Positions 8,810 through 19,429 of a DNA stretch of 64,000 nt are shown here, one piece after another. Origin of the DNA: Candidatus Binatia bacterium (GTDB lineage: Bacteria; Desulfobacterota; Binatia; HRBIN30); assembly GCA_026004215.1 (NCBI GenBank), contig BPIR01000001.1, positions 1,454,566 through 1,518,565 of the forward strand, given 5' to 3'. The notes beneath the pieces were generated by a model, which was not told where the DNA came from, did no database searches, and was given only the letters and a program-made list of their open reading frames with translations. Numbering within the stretch: the stretch's first letter is position 1; every line of letters starts with the position of its first letter. The translations under genes were made by a program, and so were the position numbers.

Positions 8810-11592
8810 TGGCTGCGCCGGGTTGGAACGCCAAGGCAGAACAGAGTGGGTCCGAGCCGTTCGCGGCCGATCGGCATGGCCAGGCCCACTCCCTGGCGAT
8901 CGCCGATCTTTTGATTCTCTTGGAGACCGACGTCCATCGCGGCCTGACCGACGAAGAAGCCGAGCGACGACTCACTCGATTCGGACCGAACGTCTTGCCC
9001 CCTCCGCGCAAGCTTCATCCGCTGCAGCGCTTCTTGCTGCAGTTCCACAACCCCCTCATTTACGTTTTGCTCGCTGCCGGAGCGGTCACCCTCGCGCTGC
9101 GGGAGTTTCCCGACGCCAGCGTGATTTTTGGAGTAGTGCTCGTCAATGCCGTCGTGGGTTTTATCCAAGAAATGCGCGCGGAGAGGGCACTCGAAGCCTT
9201 GCTTCCGTACTTGCAAAGTCAAGCGACTGTGATCCGGAGCGGGCGCAAGCGGCGAATTGCCGCGGATGGGCTCGTTCCGGGGGATTTGGTCGTCCTCGAG
9301 CCGGGAGACAAGGTGCCGGCGGATGTTCGTATCGTTTCCGCGTACGAGCTCCAGATTGACGAGTCGCTTCTGACCGGCGAATCCGTTCCCGTGCTGAAGC
9401 ATGCCGCCACCCTCCCAGCGGAAGCAGCCCTGGCAGATCGCAGCAACATGGCATTTTGTGGAACTTTGGTCACCTCCGGTCACGGCGCGGGGATCGTCGT
9501 GGCAACCGGTGCAGCCACGGAGTTAGGGCGCATCCACCAACTCGTCGCGTCCACCGAGGGGATCGACACACCGCTCATCCGCAAGATCCGCGCCTTCAGT
9601 CGCGCCCTCACCGTTGCCATTCTTGCACTCGCGGCGCTCACCTTTGCCGTTGGGTTGTGGCGCGGCCAAGCTCCTTCGGAAGTGTTTTTGGCCGCCGTTG
9701 CTTTAGCGGTCGCCGCGATTCCGGAAGGTTTGCCTGCCGCGATGACGATTACGCTGGCGCTGGGCGTAAGCCGAATGGCCCGCCGCCATGCGATTATCCG
9801 GAAAATGCCCGCGGTCGAAGCGCTCGGGAGCACCACAGTCATTTGTTCCGACAAAACAGGAACGCTGACCGAGAATCAAATGACCGTGTCCGCCATTTGG
9901 GCCGGGGGAGAACGGTTCGAGGTCACCGGAACGGGCTACAACCCTGACGGCTACATCGTGACGGAGTTCGGTGTTGCCCCTCCGACGCTGTCGAACGCGC
10001 TGTTGGAATGTTTGCGGGCGGGCGTGCTGTGCAACGATAGCCGTTTGGAGAAGCGCCGGGACAAGTGGGTTGTGATGGGCGATCCGACCGAGGCTGCTTT
10101 ATTGGTGAGCGCGCGCAAGGCGGGCTTCGACCCCGAGGGTTTAATCCAAGCGTTCGTTCGCCTCGGGTCCGTTCCGTTCGAATCGCAGCGCCAGTACATG
10201 GCAACGCTTCACCGGGCTCCGACCGGCGGAAGCGTTCTCTACGTGAAAGGTGCCGTGGAAAGGGTAGTGGCCATGTCCCGCTCCATGCTCGATGCCGACG
10301 GCAACGAGATTGCGCTCGATTCCAAGCGGGTTTTCGAGGCCGCGGAGGCCCTGGCCGCCAACGGCTTGCGAGTGCTTGCATTCGCACGTCGCATTTGGAG
10401 CGAGCCTCTTCGCTCCCTCGACCCTTCGCAAGTGAGGGAGCTCGTGTTTGTCGGGCTGCAGGGGATGTTCGACCCGCCGCGGGTCGAGGCGGCCAGTGCG
10501 GTGCGGTCGTGCCACCAGGCGGGTATCGCCGTCAAAATGGTCACTGGGGATCATGCGGTCACTGCGGCCGCGATTGCGCGCCGGTTACAGCTCACCGGCT
10601 CCAGCGCAATCGAGCCCATCGTTATGACCGGGGCCGAGTTAGCGCGTTGCAGCGAGTCGGAGCTGCCGGAGCTCGCCGATCGAGCGCATGTGTTCGCTCG
10701 CGTCGCACCGGAACAAAAGCTTCAGCTCGTGCGCGCCTTGCAAGCACGCAAACACGTAGTGGCGGTAACGGGCGATGGGGTAAACGACGCTGCGGCCCTC
10801 AAACAGGCGGATATTGGCGTGGCCATGGGTAGCGGCACGGAGGTCGCCAAGGAAGCAGCTGCGATGGTGCTCACGGACGACAATTTCCGCTCCATTGTTG
10901 CCGCGGTCGAAGAAGGTCGTGGCGTGTTCGACAATCTAACCAAATTCATCGTGTGGACGCTGCCGACCAACTTGGGCGAAGGTTTGGTCTTGCTGGCCGC
11001 GATTGCTGCCGGAACACTGTTGCCCATTCTTCCCGTGCAGGTGCTGTGGATCAACATGGCCACAGCCATTTGCCTGGGGATGATGCTGGCCTTCGAGCCC
11101 AAAGAGCGTGATATCATGTGCCGTCCTCCGCGCGACCCGGAAGCTCCAATTCTCACCCCCTTGCTCGTCATGCGAACGGTGGTCGTTTCTGTTTTGATGC
11201 TGGCCGGAGCGTTTGGGATTTTTATGTGGGAGCAAGCCAACGGGCGCAACCTTGCCGAAGCGCGCACAGCAGCCGTGAACGTTTTTGTACTCGTCGAGAC
11301 GTTTTACCTGTTCAATTGCCGCTCGCTCACGGATTCGCCGTTTACCCATGGCTTGTTCTCGAACACGTGGGCCAACGTTGGCGCTGCCCTCATGATTTTG
11401 CTCCAGCTTGCCTTCACCTACCTCCCGCAGATGCAATACTTTTTTCACTCCGCCTCGATCTCCACCGGAGCATGGGCCCGCGCGATCCTGGTAGGTTTAC
11501 TGACTGCGGTCATCGTGGAAATCGAGAAGTGGCTTCGCCGCTCGTTGACAAAGCGGTCCCCCATCTCTCACTCGCCCAGCGAACAGCGGTAA
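8809..11592 (+). CDS. Cation-translocating P-type ATPase (SERCA/PMCA-like)
   Basis: 927-aa membrane pump with the order N-terminal cation-ATPase domain, actuator domain with TGES (189-192), M4 with PEGLP (305-309), phosphorylation site DKTGT with Asp348, nucleotide-binding domain, GDGVND hinge (655-660) and a C-terminal set of four hydrophobic segments. PEGLP and the C-terminal cation-ATPase domain place it in the P2 group (Ca2+, Na+/K+ or H+ type), not the heavy-metal P1B group: there is no CPC motif or metal-binding N-terminus. The ion cannot be assigned by eye. The GTG at 8809 has GAGGAG seven bases upstream and overlaps the last base of the FemAB-like stop; the open frame before it is a shadow of that gene. 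Confidence 0.93.
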   Translation: MAAPGWNAKAEQSGSEPFAADRHGQAHSLAIADLLILLETDVHRGLTDEEAERRLTRFGPNVLPPPRKLHPLQRFLLQFHNPLIYVLLAAGAVTLALREFPDASVIFGVVLVNAVVGFIQEMRAERALEALLPYLQSQATVIRSGRKRRIAADGLVPGDLVVLEPGDKVPADVRIVSAYELQIDESLLTGESVPVLKHAATLPAEAALADRSNMAFCGTLVTSGHGAGIVVATGAATELGRIHQLVASTEGIDTPLIRKIRAFSRALTVAILALAALTFAVGLWRGQAPSEVFLAAVALAVAAIPEGLPAAMTITLALGVSRMARRHAIIRKMPAVEALGSTTVICSDKTGTLTENQMTVSAIWAGGERFEVTGTGYNPDGYIVTEFGVAPPTLSNALLECLRAGVLCNDSRLEKRRDKWVVMGDPTEAALLVSARKAGFDPEGLIQAFVRLGSVPFESQRQYMATLHRAPTGGSVLYVKGAVERVVAMSRSMLDADGNEIALDSKRVFEAAEALAANGLRVLAFARRIWSEPLRSLDPSQVRELVFVGLQGMFDPPRVEAASAVRSCHQAGIAVKMVTGDHAVTAAAIARRLQLTGSSAIEPIVMTGAELARCSESELPELADRAHVFARVAPEQKLQLVRALQARKHVVAVTGDGVNDAAALKQADIGVAMGSGTEVAKEAAAMVLTDDNFRSIVAAVEEGRGVFDNLTKFIVWTLPTNLGEGLVLLAAIAAGTLLPILPVQVLWINMATAICLGMMLAFEPKERDIMCRPPRDPEAPILTPLLVMRTVVVSVLMLAGAFGIFMWEQANGRNLAEARTAAVNVFVLVETFYLFNCRSLTDSPFTHGLFSNTWANVGAALMILLQLAFTYLPQMQYFFHSASISTGAWARAILVGLLTAVIVEIEKWLRRSLTKRSPISHSPSEQR

Positions 11593-11713
11593 AACTTCCG
11601 CGACGCGCTCGCCCCGGCTCTTTTCCCCGGCCTTCGCGTTCTCGCTCGGGTGCACGCCAGAGGCGATTTCGGTATGCAAGGAGGTTCACCGCCGACAAAC
11701 CTGGTGATGAACG

Positions 11714-13558
11714 ATGATTTCCACCCATTGGAGCACGGATACGGATAACGTGGAGGGTAAGGCTGGAGGCGAGGCAAGCGCTCCTTGGAATCTCGCCGCA
11801 GCAAACGGGCGAAATGGTTCGGGCGCGGTTGCCCCAAAAACCGTTCCCGGCGCACACATTCGCGAGTGGCCATGGGCAATTGTGGGAGTGCCGGCGCTCG
11901 CCATTTTGGTTGCGCTTTTGTACCTATGTTGCTTGGGGCGGATGCCGCTTTTGGATCCGGACGAGGGGCGGCACGCCGAGATTGCGCGAGAAGCGCTGCA
12001 AACCGGCAACTGGATCGCCCCGACGCTCAACTACCAACCCTATCATCACAAACCGATGCCGTTCTACTGGCTCGTCGCCGGTGGCTTGAGCGCTTTCCCG
12101 GCATATCCAGAAGTGGGCGCGCGCCTGCCATCGGCGCTTGCGGCCGTGTGTGCAGTCGCGGCAACTACCTGGTGGACGGCTACCTTTCTCGGGCTACCGC
12201 TCGGACTGCTTGCGGGGGCGGTGTTGGCCACAGCGGTTGGGTTCGTGGTTGTGGGGCGGGCGGTGCTAGTGGATATGAGTTTCACTTGGTGGGTCATAGC
12301 CAGCCACCTGTTCCTGGGATGGCTAGCTTTGCGCCCCCGCTCGGTGTGGTGGTGGGTTCCGTGGATGTGTGTCGGGTTGGCCATGCTACTCAAGGGTCCG
12401 GCGGCACTGGTGCTTCTTGGCGGCTCGGCGCTGTTGTTTTCTTTGACCGCGCGCCACTGGACCTGGCTCAGAACCCTTCGACCCGCCCGAGGCGTGCTGT
12501 TGGCCGCAGGGATTGCGGCCACTTGGTACATTGTCGCGGCAGTCGTGGCGCCCGACTACCTGCGCGAGTTTTGGTGGCGGCACAATGTGGAGCGGTTTGT
12601 TTCTGGTGCTCCGGGGCACCCGCATAACGCTCTCTACTACGTCTACGTTTTGCCGGCGGTCTTTCTACCGTGGTCTTTATGGTGGCCCTTGGTGGCAGTC
12701 TCCATCTGGCCGTACCTACAACAAGGAGACAGACCTCTAGTGTTTTGTGCATGTTGGGCTGCGAGCGTCGTGGGTTTCTTCACGGTGAGCGCGAGCAAGC
12801 TACCGACCTACGTATTACCGGCATTTCCTCCCCTGGCCATCTTGACCGCGCGGGGCCTGGCAGCGTTGTGGGCAAAAACAGCCGTAGCCCGCTGGCAAAC
12901 CAGGTGGGAGCGGGTCGTACTCCTGACGCTAACCGTGACCAGTGTCGCCGTTCTGATTCTCGGCTGGCCGGTTTGGCACCTTATCGACGAACCCGAGATC
13001 GGCAAGGCAAGCACCGCCGTCGCGGCAGCTTTTAGTCTGATATTGCTGCCGTACTCCTGGTGGACCAGAAACCGCCCCTCGAGGGCATCCACAGCAATCG
13101 CTGTCGCGAGTGCTTTCGTCGCCGGGTACGTCGCATTTTACGGAGTGACGGGGCCATTCATCGGGTCTCGATACAGCCTTGCAACGGCAGCCGACACTTT
13201 GAAGCTTGCGGACGCAGGTGCAAACCTGTACGCCTTCGGCGCGCAATTCCACTCGCTCTTGTTTTACTCCGGGCGCCCGATCACTTCTCTGTCTAGCGCG
13301 GGTGACGCCGCCTCCGTGCTGAGCAAAAACGAACCATCGGTGCTGCTGACAAAAAGGTCGAATGTAGCGGACCTCGCGTGCCAAGTAGGTCAGCCCCTGT
13401 TTGTGCTTTGGGAGGGCGAGCGCGATAAGGTCCTGGTTGCCAATCGGGCCGGCGCACCCCGTGCTGAGAAGGGGCAAATCGAGACCGTCGTGTGCTCCCA
13501 AGTCACGGCAAAATCGATCTCAGGGGTTGCATCGTTAATGGACCAAGCTAGAAAGTAG
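11714..13558 (+). CDS. ArnT/PMT-like glycosyltransferase (GT39/GT83 family), integral membrane
   Basis: 614-aa polytopic membrane protein. After a hydrophilic N-terminus of about 50 residues and the first membrane segment it carries DPDEGRHAEIA (81-91), the acidic first-loop motif of polyprenyl-phosphate-sugar-dependent transferases such as ArnT. Many hydrophobic helices follow, with FWWRHNVERF and GHPHNALYY in the large loop after them, as in ArnT-like proteins. Likely role: transfer of a sugar from undecaprenyl phosphate to lipid A or another envelope acceptor; the acceptor is unknown. The start is uncertain: the nearest strong AAGGAGG lies about 30 bases upstream of the ATG at 11714. It precedes the suf operon on the same strand but is unrelated to it in function. 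Confidence 0.8.
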   Translation: MISTHWSTDTDNVEGKAGGEASAPWNLAAANGRNGSGAVAPKTVPGAHIREWPWAIVGVPALAILVALLYLCCLGRMPLLDPDEGRHAEIAREALQTGNWIAPTLNYQPYHHKPMPFYWLVAGGLSAFPAYPEVGARLPSALAAVCAVAATTWWTATFLGLPLGLLAGAVLATAVGFVVVGRAVLVDMSFTWWVIASHLFLGWLALRPRSVWWWVPWMCVGLAMLLKGPAALVLLGGSALLFSLTARHWTWLRTLRPARGVLLAAGIAATWYIVAAVVAPDYLREFWWRHNVERFVSGAPGHPHNALYYVYVLPAVFLPWSLWWPLVAVSIWPYLQQGDRPLVFCACWAASVVGFFTVSASKLPTYVLPAFPPLAILTARGLAALWAKTAVARWQTRWERVVLLTLTVTSVAVLILGWPVWHLIDEPEIGKASTAVAAAFSLILLPYSWWTRNRPSRASTAIAVASAFVAGYVAFYGVTGPFIGSRYSLATAADTLKLADAGANLYAFGAQFHSLLFYSGRPITSLSSAGDAASVLSKNEPSVLLTKRSNVADLACQVGQPLFVLWEGERDKVLVANRAGAPRAEKGQIETVVCSQVTAKSISGVASLMDQARK

Positions 13559-13571
13559 ACCACTTAGGTCT
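13557..13571. promoter_or_regulatory. Candidate operator: AGACC-N5-GGTCT inverted repeat upstream of the Rrf2/suf operon
   Basis: A perfect 5-base inverted repeat with a 5-base centre (AGACC ACTTA GGTCT) starts at the stop codon of the preceding gene and ends 25 bases before the Rrf2 GTG start. A CATTAT hexamer follows at 13574-13579 and could be a -10 box, which would place the repeat in the promoter spacer. IscR/SufR-type Rrf2 proteins commonly repress their own operons, so an autoregulatory operator here is reasonable. The repeat is short, so chance is not excluded. Confidence 0.35.
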
Positions 13572-13596
13572 TCATTATGCCCACCGAGGATCCGAC

Positions 13597-14076
13597 GTGA
13601 TACGGATTAGCAGACTTACCGATTATGCCATCGTGCTCCTTGCCCATATCGGGGCTCAGCCGGAGCGTTTGCACCGCGCGGCGGAACTGAGCGCGAGCAC
13701 CAAACTACCGCAGCCGACAGTATCCAAGCTGTTGCGACTGCTGACTCGGAAGGGGCTTTTACGCTCGCACCGTGGTGCCCATGGTGGTTACCGCTTAACT
13801 TCGCGACCGGGCGATTTGCCCTTGGCTCGAGTCGTCGAGCAACTCGAAGGGCCTTTAGGGCTCACCGTTTGCACCCACGAGGGACCAAGGAGTACCTGCC
13901 GGCACGAACTGTCGTGCCCAGTACAAGGCCACTGGCAGGTCATCAATCGGGCATTCTTGTCCGCTCTGGGTAATGTAACCTTGGCAGACATCGTCGAGGG
14001 CGGCAGGATGCGCCGCCAGGCAAGCACGCCAGCACAAACCAGCCCTGCCCCCGGCCAGGCAGTGGTGAACTGTTAG
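13597..14076 (+). CDS. Rrf2-family Fe-S-sensing transcriptional regulator of the SUF operon
   Basis: 159-aa winged-helix regulator. The N-terminal part ([12 protein letters not shown], then a helix-turn-helix near 30-60 with [11 protein letters not shown]) is typical Rrf2. Cysteines 92, 101 and 107 match the three-cysteine cluster-ligand pattern of IscR-type sensors (IscR: 92, 98, 104), though with wider spacing. It probably holds an Fe-S cluster and adjusts suf expression to cluster demand. The GTG at 13597 has CGAGGA six bases upstream. sufB begins 23 bases after the stop, the usual arrangement for SUF-system regulators of proteobacteria. Confidence 0.9.
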   Translation: MIRISRLTDYAIVLLAHIGAQPERLHRAAELSASTKLPQPTVSKLLRLLTRKGLLRSHRGAHGGYRLTSRPGDLPLARVVEQLEGPLGLTVCTHEGPRSTCRHELSCPVQGHWQVINRAFLSALGNVTLADIVEGGRMRRQASTPAQTSPAPGQAVVNC

Positions 14077-14099
14077 GGCCCTGCTTCAGGAGGTCGTTC

Positions 14100-15545
14100 A
14101 TGCCTGCAACCACAGCGAAAATCGAAGAGCTCGTCAGCCGGGAATACCGGCATGGGTTTTACACGCCCATCGAAGAGGAAACTGTTCCTCCCGGTTTGAA
14201 CGAGGACATCATTCGGCTCATCTCGGCCAAGAAAAACGAGCCCGAGTGGCTTACCGAGTGGCGCCTGAAGGCCTACCGCCACTGGCTCACGATGAAAGAG
14301 CCCACCTGGCAAAACGTGCGCTACCAGCCGATCGATTACAACGCGATTCACTACTACTCCGCACCGAAAATGAAGAAGCAACCCAAAAGCCTGGACGAAG
14401 TCGATCCGGAGCTTTTGCGCACGTACGAGAAGCTGGGCATACCGCTGAGAGAGCAAGAAATGCTTGCCGGTGTCGCCGTGGATGCGGTGTTCGACTCGGT
14501 GTCCGTGGCTACCACCTTCAAGGAAAAACTGGCGGAACACGGCGTCATCTTTTGCTCGTTTTCCGAGGCCGTACAAAATCACCCCGATCTGGTCCGCCAA
14601 TACTTGGGCAGCGTGGTGCCGTACAACGACAACTTTTTTGCGGCTCTGAACTCGGCGGTTTTTAGCGACGGCTCGTTTTGTTACGTGCCCAAGGGCGTGC
14701 GTTGCCCCATGGAGCTTTCTACCTACTTTCGGATCAACGCCGCGAAAACAGGCCAATTCGAACGCACCCTCATCATCGCCGACGAGGGGGCCTACGTATC
14801 CTACCTCGAAGGCTGCACGGCGCCGATGCGGGACGAAAATCAACTCCACGCCGCGGTCGTGGAACTGATTGCCCTGGAAGGAGCGGAAATCAAATATTCC
14901 ACGGTGCAAAACTGGTATCCGGGGGACAAAGAAGGCCGTGGCGGCATTTACAACTTTGTCACCAAGCGGGGGATCTGCCTCGGCCGACGATCGAAGATTT
15001 CGTGGACGCAAGTCGAAACGGGATCCGCCATCACATGGAAGTATCCAAGCGTGATTTTGCGGGGCGACGAATCCATCGGTGAATTTTACTCGGTCGCGCT
15101 GACCAACCATTACCAGCAAGCGGATACCGGCACGAAGATGATTCACCTCGGACGCAACACGCGCTCCACGATTTTGTCCAAAGCCATCTCGGCGGGCCAC
15201 GGGCAAAACAGCTACCGGGGTCTGGTCAAGGTCATGCGCGGGGCCCAGGGAGCTCGCAATTACACCCAGTGCGACTCGCTTCTCATCGGCGATCGCTGCG
15301 GCGCTCACACCTTCCCGTACATGGAGGTGCGCAATTCGTCCGCCATTGTGGAGCACGAGGCCACAACCTCGAAAATCAGCGACGAGCAACTCTTTTACTG
15401 CCAAAGCCGCGGCATTTCTTTGGAAGACGCCGTATCCATGATTGTCAGTGGCTTTTGCCGCGAGGTCTTCAAAGAACTTCCCATGGAATTCGCCGTGGAA
15501 GCCCACAAACTCATGGGCGTGAGTCTCGAGGGAGCCATTGGGTAA
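14100..15545 (+). CDS. sufB: Fe-S cluster assembly scaffold SufB
   Basis: 481-aa scaffold subunit of the SufBCD complex, on which iron-sulfur clusters are built from sulfide delivered through SufS/SufU. The C-terminal beta-helix has the family block from [16 protein letters not shown] through [21 protein letters not shown]; the cysteine in TQCDS matches the functionally essential SufB cysteine (Cys405 in E. coli). AGGAGG stands just before the ATG at 14100. It ends immediately before sufC with no spacer, so the genes are surely cotranscribed. Confidence 0.97.
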   Translation: MPATTAKIEELVSREYRHGFYTPIEEETVPPGLNEDIIRLISAKKNEPEWLTEWRLKAYRHWLTMKEPTWQNVRYQPIDYNAIHYYSAPKMKKQPKSLDEVDPELLRTYEKLGIPLREQEMLAGVAVDAVFDSVSVATTFKEKLAEHGVIFCSFSEAVQNHPDLVRQYLGSVVPYNDNFFAALNSAVFSDGSFCYVPKGVRCPMELSTYFRINAAKTGQFERTLIIADEGAYVSYLEGCTAPMRDENQLHAAVVELIALEGAEIKYSTVQNWYPGDKEGRGGIYNFVTKRGICLGRRSKISWTQVETGSAITWKYPSVILRGDESIGEFYSVALTNHYQQADTGTKMIHLGRNTRSTILSKAISAGHGQNSYRGLVKVMRGAQGARNYTQCDSLLIGDRCGAHTFPYMEVRNSSAIVEHEATTSKISDEQLFYCQSRGISLEDAVSMIVSGFCREVFKELPMEFAVEAHKLMGVSLEGAIG

Positions 15546-16325
15546 ATGACGGCAAAGCAACCGTTACTGGAAATTCGCAACTTACACGCGTCGGTGAACG
15601 GCAACCCTATTTTGCGCGGGATCGATCTGGTCGTTTACCCGGGTGAGGTGCACGCGATCATGGGCCCGAACGGATCCGGCAAGTCCACGTTGTGCTACGT
15701 GCTCGCCGGTCGCGATGGCTATACCGTCACCGAGGGCGAGGTCCTGTACAAAGGCCAGAACTTGCTGGCCATGAGCCCGGAGGAGAGAGCGCGCGAGGGG
15801 GTATTTCTCGCCTTTCAATATCCGGTCGAAATCCCCGGGGTGGGAAACATGTACTTCTTGCGTGCGGCCCTCAACGCGGTGCGCAAGCATCGCGGACTCG
15901 AACCGATCGATGCGATGGATTTTCTGCAGCTCGTCCGCGAAAAGGCGCAACTGGTGGGCATTGACGAGCGACTCCTCAAACGCTCGGTGAACGAGGGCTT
16001 CTCGGGCGGAGAGAAGAAGCGCAACGAAGTACTGCAAATGGCTATTCTCGAACCCACGCTCGCCATTTTGGATGAAACGGACTCCGGCCTGGATATTGAC
16101 GCATTGCGGATCGTGGCCGATGGGGTGAATGCCTTGCGCAACGAGCATCATGCGGTGTTGGCCATCACCCATTATCAGCGTTTGCTCGAGTATCTCGTGC
16201 CCGATTTTGTCCACGTGTTGATTGGTGGCAAAATTGTTCGCTCTGGCGGGCCCGAGCTTGCCCACGAACTCGAACGCCACGGGTACGGAGAGCTCGAGGC
16301 GCACGCGGCACCCGCAGCCTCATGA
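15546..16325 (+). CDS. sufC: Fe-S cluster assembly ATPase SufC
   Basis: 259-aa ABC-type ATPase that drives the SufBCD scaffold; it is cytosolic, not a transporter. Walker [10 protein letters not shown] is at 40-48, the signature [10 protein letters not shown] near 152-161 and Walker [15 protein letters not shown] near 175-188, all diagnostic for SufC. The ATG directly follows the sufB stop, and the SufC stop overlaps the sufD start as ATGA. Confidence 0.97.
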   Translation: MTAKQPLLEIRNLHASVNGNPILRGIDLVVYPGEVHAIMGPNGSGKSTLCYVLAGRDGYTVTEGEVLYKGQNLLAMSPEERAREGVFLAFQYPVEIPGVGNMYFLRAALNAVRKHRGLEPIDAMDFLQLVREKAQLVGIDERLLKRSVNEGFSGGEKKRNEVLQMAILEPTLAILDETDSGLDIDALRIVADGVNALRNEHHAVLAITHYQRLLEYLVPDFVHVLIGGKIVRSGGPELAHELERHGYGELEAHAAPAAS

Positions 16326-17704
16326 AGCCCCGAGCGACAGTGCCCATGACGCAACCACTCGCTCGCGATGCCCGTTTCGTGCCCCCGGCGCACGGCTTTG
16401 CGCTGTACGAACAACTGGTGCGCCAACTCGATGCCGAATCCCCGGAGTGGGTGCGACAACTGCGTGCACGAGGAATGGCGGTCTTCCGGCAGCTTGGCTT
16501 TCCGACAACACGCCTCGAAGATTGGAAGTACACGGACACGCGAGCCATCGTCGCCACGCCCTTTCGTTTGGCACCTGCCCCAGATCGAGCCGCAACAAGG
16601 GTGGAGACAGTTCGTGCCAGCTACGATCTCCCTCATGCTGTCACTCTTGCTTTCTCGAACGGCCGCGCTGTAGCGACTCGGGATTCCGTGGCGAGTTTGC
16701 CTGCCGGCGTTCGCCTTCTTTCGTTGCGCGACGCAGTCGTGCACGAGCCTTTTCTCGTTCGCAACGTGCTGGCTCAGGTTGCGCCCATCGAGGATGCCAG
16801 TTTTACCGCCCTGAACATGGCGCTGCTCGACGACGGCGCCGTGTTGTGGGTGCCAGCCCACACCGAAGTCAGTCTCCCCATTCGGCTTTTGTTCGTCACC
16901 GGCGACGTGCCCGGCCCCACTATCACTTGCCCGCACAACCTGATCGTGCTCGGTGAGGGTGCTTCGGCCACGGTCTACGAGTACTGGATTGGCCGCAGTG
17001 CAGAGCCAGTATTGGCGAACTCGGTCACCGAGGTGCTGCTCGATCGCGGCGCCCGGCTGGCGCACACCAGAATCCTCGTCGACGAGAAAGAAACCCTGCA
17101 TATGGGGTTGACCTCGGTTCGCCAGCCGCGCGAAAGCCGTTATGTATCTCAGGTATTTACCTTCGCGGGCAAATGGGGTCGCGTCGAAACACACACGCGA
17201 CTCGAAGGTCCCGACGCCAGTACCGTGCTCGACGGATTATTTGTTGCCAACGGGTCCACGTTCGTGGATCACCACACAGCCATTGATCACGTCTGCGAGC
17301 GAACGACCAGCCGCCAGTTGTACAAAGGGGTGCTCGACGAAGCGGCTCACGGTGTGTTCAACGGTAAGGTGTTCGTGCGCCCCGGAGCTTTCCGCAGCGA
17401 TGCCCAGCAAATGAACAAGAATTTGCTGTTGTCCGACGACGCCGAAATCGACACCAAGCCGCAACTGGAGATCTTCGCCGACGACGTCAAGTGCAGTCAT
17501 GGCGCTGCGATCGGCCGGCTCGATGACACGGCGCTGTTTTACTTGCGGGCCAGGGGCGTTGCCGCCGAGGAGGCCCGGCGCCTCCTGATTTACGCGTTTG
17601 CCAACGAAATCGTCGAGCGAGTTCCGGATGATGACGTCCGCCGCCACCTGCGCCAAGCATTGCGGCTTCGCCTCGCGGGCGCCCCAGAGGAGGAGCCATG
17701 GTGA
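16322..17704 (+). CDS. sufD: Fe-S cluster assembly protein SufD
   Basis: 460-aa paralogue of SufB that completes the SufBC2D complex and helps bring iron to the scaffold. Family landmarks are [12 protein letters not shown] in the N-terminal helical part and, near the C-terminus, [20 protein letters not shown] followed by [13 protein letters not shown], whose histidine matches the conserved SufD histidine (His360 in E. coli). The start overlaps sufC by 4 bases and the end overlaps the sufS start by 7. An ATG nine codons in is possible but has a poorer context. Confidence 0.96.
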   Translation: MKPRATVPMTQPLARDARFVPPAHGFALYEQLVRQLDAESPEWVRQLRARGMAVFRQLGFPTTRLEDWKYTDTRAIVATPFRLAPAPDRAATRVETVRASYDLPHAVTLAFSNGRAVATRDSVASLPAGVRLLSLRDAVVHEPFLVRNVLAQVAPIEDASFTALNMALLDDGAVLWVPAHTEVSLPIRLLFVTGDVPGPTITCPHNLIVLGEGASATVYEYWIGRSAEPVLANSVTEVLLDRGARLAHTRILVDEKETLHMGLTSVRQPRESRYVSQVFTFAGKWGRVETHTRLEGPDASTVLDGLFVANGSTFVDHHTAIDHVCERTTSRQLYKGVLDEAAHGVFNGKVFVRPGAFRSDAQQMNKNLLLSDDAEIDTKPQLEIFADDVKCSHGAAIGRLDDTALFYLRARGVAAEEARRLLIYAFANEIVERVPDDDVRRHLRQALRLRLAGAPEEEPW

Positions 17705-18960
17705 CCAAAGGCTCCACGCTACACCGCCCAATGTTCGCCACGGAATTCGACGTCGAACGCGTGCGGCAGGATTTTCCCATCTTGCACACGACCGTTTACG
17801 GCAAGCCGCTCGTCTACCTGGATAACGCGGCCACCACCCAAAAACCGCGCGTGGTGATCGATGCAATTTGTGGGTACTACCAGCACAGCAACGCAAACAT
17901 CCACCGCGGGCTCCATTTCCTGGCCGAGCGGGCCACGGAGCAATACGAGGGCGTACGCCGTTCGATACAGAAATTCATTGGCGCGCCGGACGTCGTGGAA
18001 ATTGTCTTTACTCGGGGCACGACCGAAGCTCTCAACTTGGTGGCCTCGAGCTTGGGTAGCCTTCTGCTCCGACCGGGCGATGAAATCGTGCTGACCACCA
18101 TGGAGCACCACTCCAACATCGTGCCGTGGCAGCTTGCCTGCCGCCGCACCGGCGCAAGTATCCGGGTAGTCCCTATAACCGACGCGGGCGAACTGTGCCT
18201 CGACGTGTACGAGCGGCTTCTCGGGCCCAAAACAAAGATCGTTTCCGTTGCCCACGTCTCCAACGCACTGGGAACCGTCAACCCTGTGCGCCAGGTTGTC
18301 CAGATGGCCAAAGCTGTGGGAGCTGTGGTGGTCGTGGACGGTGCGCAGGCTGTGCCCCACCTGCCAGTGAATGTGCAGGAACTGGGTTGCGATTTTTACG
18401 CCTTTTCGGGCCACAAACTCTTCGGGCCGACCGGCATCGGTGTGCTGTGGGGCCGAGCAGAACTGCTCGATGCCATGCCACCCTATCAAGGCGGCGGAGA
18501 GATGATCCGCACGGTCAGCTTCGAGGAGTCCACTTGGGCTAAGATTCCACACAAGTTCGAGGCGGGAACACCGCCGATTGCAGAAGTGATCGGTCTGGGC
18601 GCCGCCATTACCTACGTGCAGCAGCTCGGTTACGAGGCCTTCCGCCAGCACGAGCAACTGCTGCTCGATCATGCGACGCGCGCGCTATGCGCCATTCCCG
18701 GGGTCCGCATCATCGGTACGGCACGGGAAAAGGCGGGCGTCGTCTCCTTCGTGCTCGACGATGTCCATCCGCATGACATCGGAACAATCTTGGACCGTGA
18801 GGGCATCGCGATCCGCGCCGGGCATCATTGTGCGCAGCCCCTGATGCACCGATTCGGACTCGCCGCCACGGCGCGCGCCTCGTTCGCTTTTTACAACACG
18901 CTGGCCGAGGCGGAAGCGCTCGCTGCCGCCGTGGAAAAGGTTCGTGAGGTGTTTTTATGA
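17698..18960 (+). CDS. sufS: Cysteine desulfurase SufS
   Basis: 420-aa PLP-dependent group II cysteine desulfurase that takes sulfur from L-cysteine as an enzyme persulfide. Lys240 in SGHKLFGPTGIG forms the PLP aldimine; Cys378 in RAGHHCAQP carries the persulfide. DNAATTQKPR near residue 42 and MEHHSNIVPW are family blocks. GAGGAG lies just before the ATG at 17698; another ATG 11 codons in would give a more standard N-terminus. It overlaps sufD and sufU, so expression is tightly coupled. Confidence 0.97.
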   Translation: MVTKGSTLHRPMFATEFDVERVRQDFPILHTTVYGKPLVYLDNAATTQKPRVVIDAICGYYQHSNANIHRGLHFLAERATEQYEGVRRSIQKFIGAPDVVEIVFTRGTTEALNLVASSLGSLLLRPGDEIVLTTMEHHSNIVPWQLACRRTGASIRVVPITDAGELCLDVYERLLGPKTKIVSVAHVSNALGTVNPVRQVVQMAKAVGAVVVVDGAQAVPHLPVNVQELGCDFYAFSGHKLFGPTGIGVLWGRAELLDAMPPYQGGGEMIRTVSFEESTWAKIPHKFEAGTPPIAEVIGLGAAITYVQQLGYEAFRQHEQLLLDHATRALCAIPGVRIIGTAREKAGVVSFVLDDVHPHDIGTILDREGIAIRAGHHCAQPLMHRFGLAATARASFAFYNTLAEAEALAAAVEKVREVFL

Positions 18961-19412
18961 AAGTGGCTCCGGAGCTGCGCGAGCTTTACCAAGAAATGAT
19001 CGTGGATCACGGTCGCCGGCCCCGAAACTTTGGGCGCCTGGAACAGAGCTCGTGCAAAGCCGAGGGTTTCAATCCGCTCTGCGGAGATCGTGTGGTGGTG
19101 TACGTCCGCTGCGATAACGGATCGATCCGGGACGTTGCCTTCGAAGGTAAAGGGTGCGCCATTTCGATGGCGTCGGCCTCGATGATGACCGAGGCCGTCA
19201 AGGGCAAGAGCCGAGAGGAGGCACAGCACCTGTTCGATGCATTCCACCGGCTCCTTACCGAGCAAGATGCGGTACCGGCTCCCGAGCTGGGAAAGCTCAA
19301 AGTGTTCGCAGGTGTGCGCGAATTTCCGTCGCGTGTGAAATGTGCCGTGTTGGCGTGGCACACGCTGAAAGCCGCACTGTCCGGGGAGGAGCAGCCCGTT
19401 TCGACAGAGTAA
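18957..19412 (+). CDS. sufU: Zinc-dependent sulfurtransferase SufU
   Basis: 151-aa SufU-type protein that accepts sulfur from SufS. Cys42 (NPLCGD), Asp44, Cys67 (GKGCAIS) and Cys129 (SRVKCA) correspond to the zinc ligands of Bacillus SufU, and the roughly 20-residue insertion between Cys67 and Cys129 separates SufU from IscU. The start overlaps the sufS stop as ATGA. Pairing SufS with SufU rather than SufE marks this as the Gram-positive-style SUF module, which also occurs in several deep-branching Gram-negative phyla. Confidence 0.95.
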   Translation: MKVAPELRELYQEMIVDHGRRPRNFGRLEQSSCKAEGFNPLCGDRVVVYVRCDNGSIRDVAFEGKGCAISMASASMMTEAVKGKSREEAQHLFDAFHRLLTEQDAVPAPELGKLKVFAGVREFPSRVKCAVLAWHTLKAALSGEEQPVSTE

Positions 19413-19429
19413 ACGATGGATCGAAGGCC

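Noticed and set aside
11678..11684. AAGGAGG as ribosome site for the GT39 gene
   Set aside because: No start codon lies 5-12 bases downstream; the ATG at 11714 is about 30 bases away, so the match is probably chance.
14073..15560. A 495-codon minus-strand frame opposite sufB
   Set aside because: It mirrors the sufB codons exactly; sufB has clear homology and a ribosome site. High GC makes long antisense frames common.
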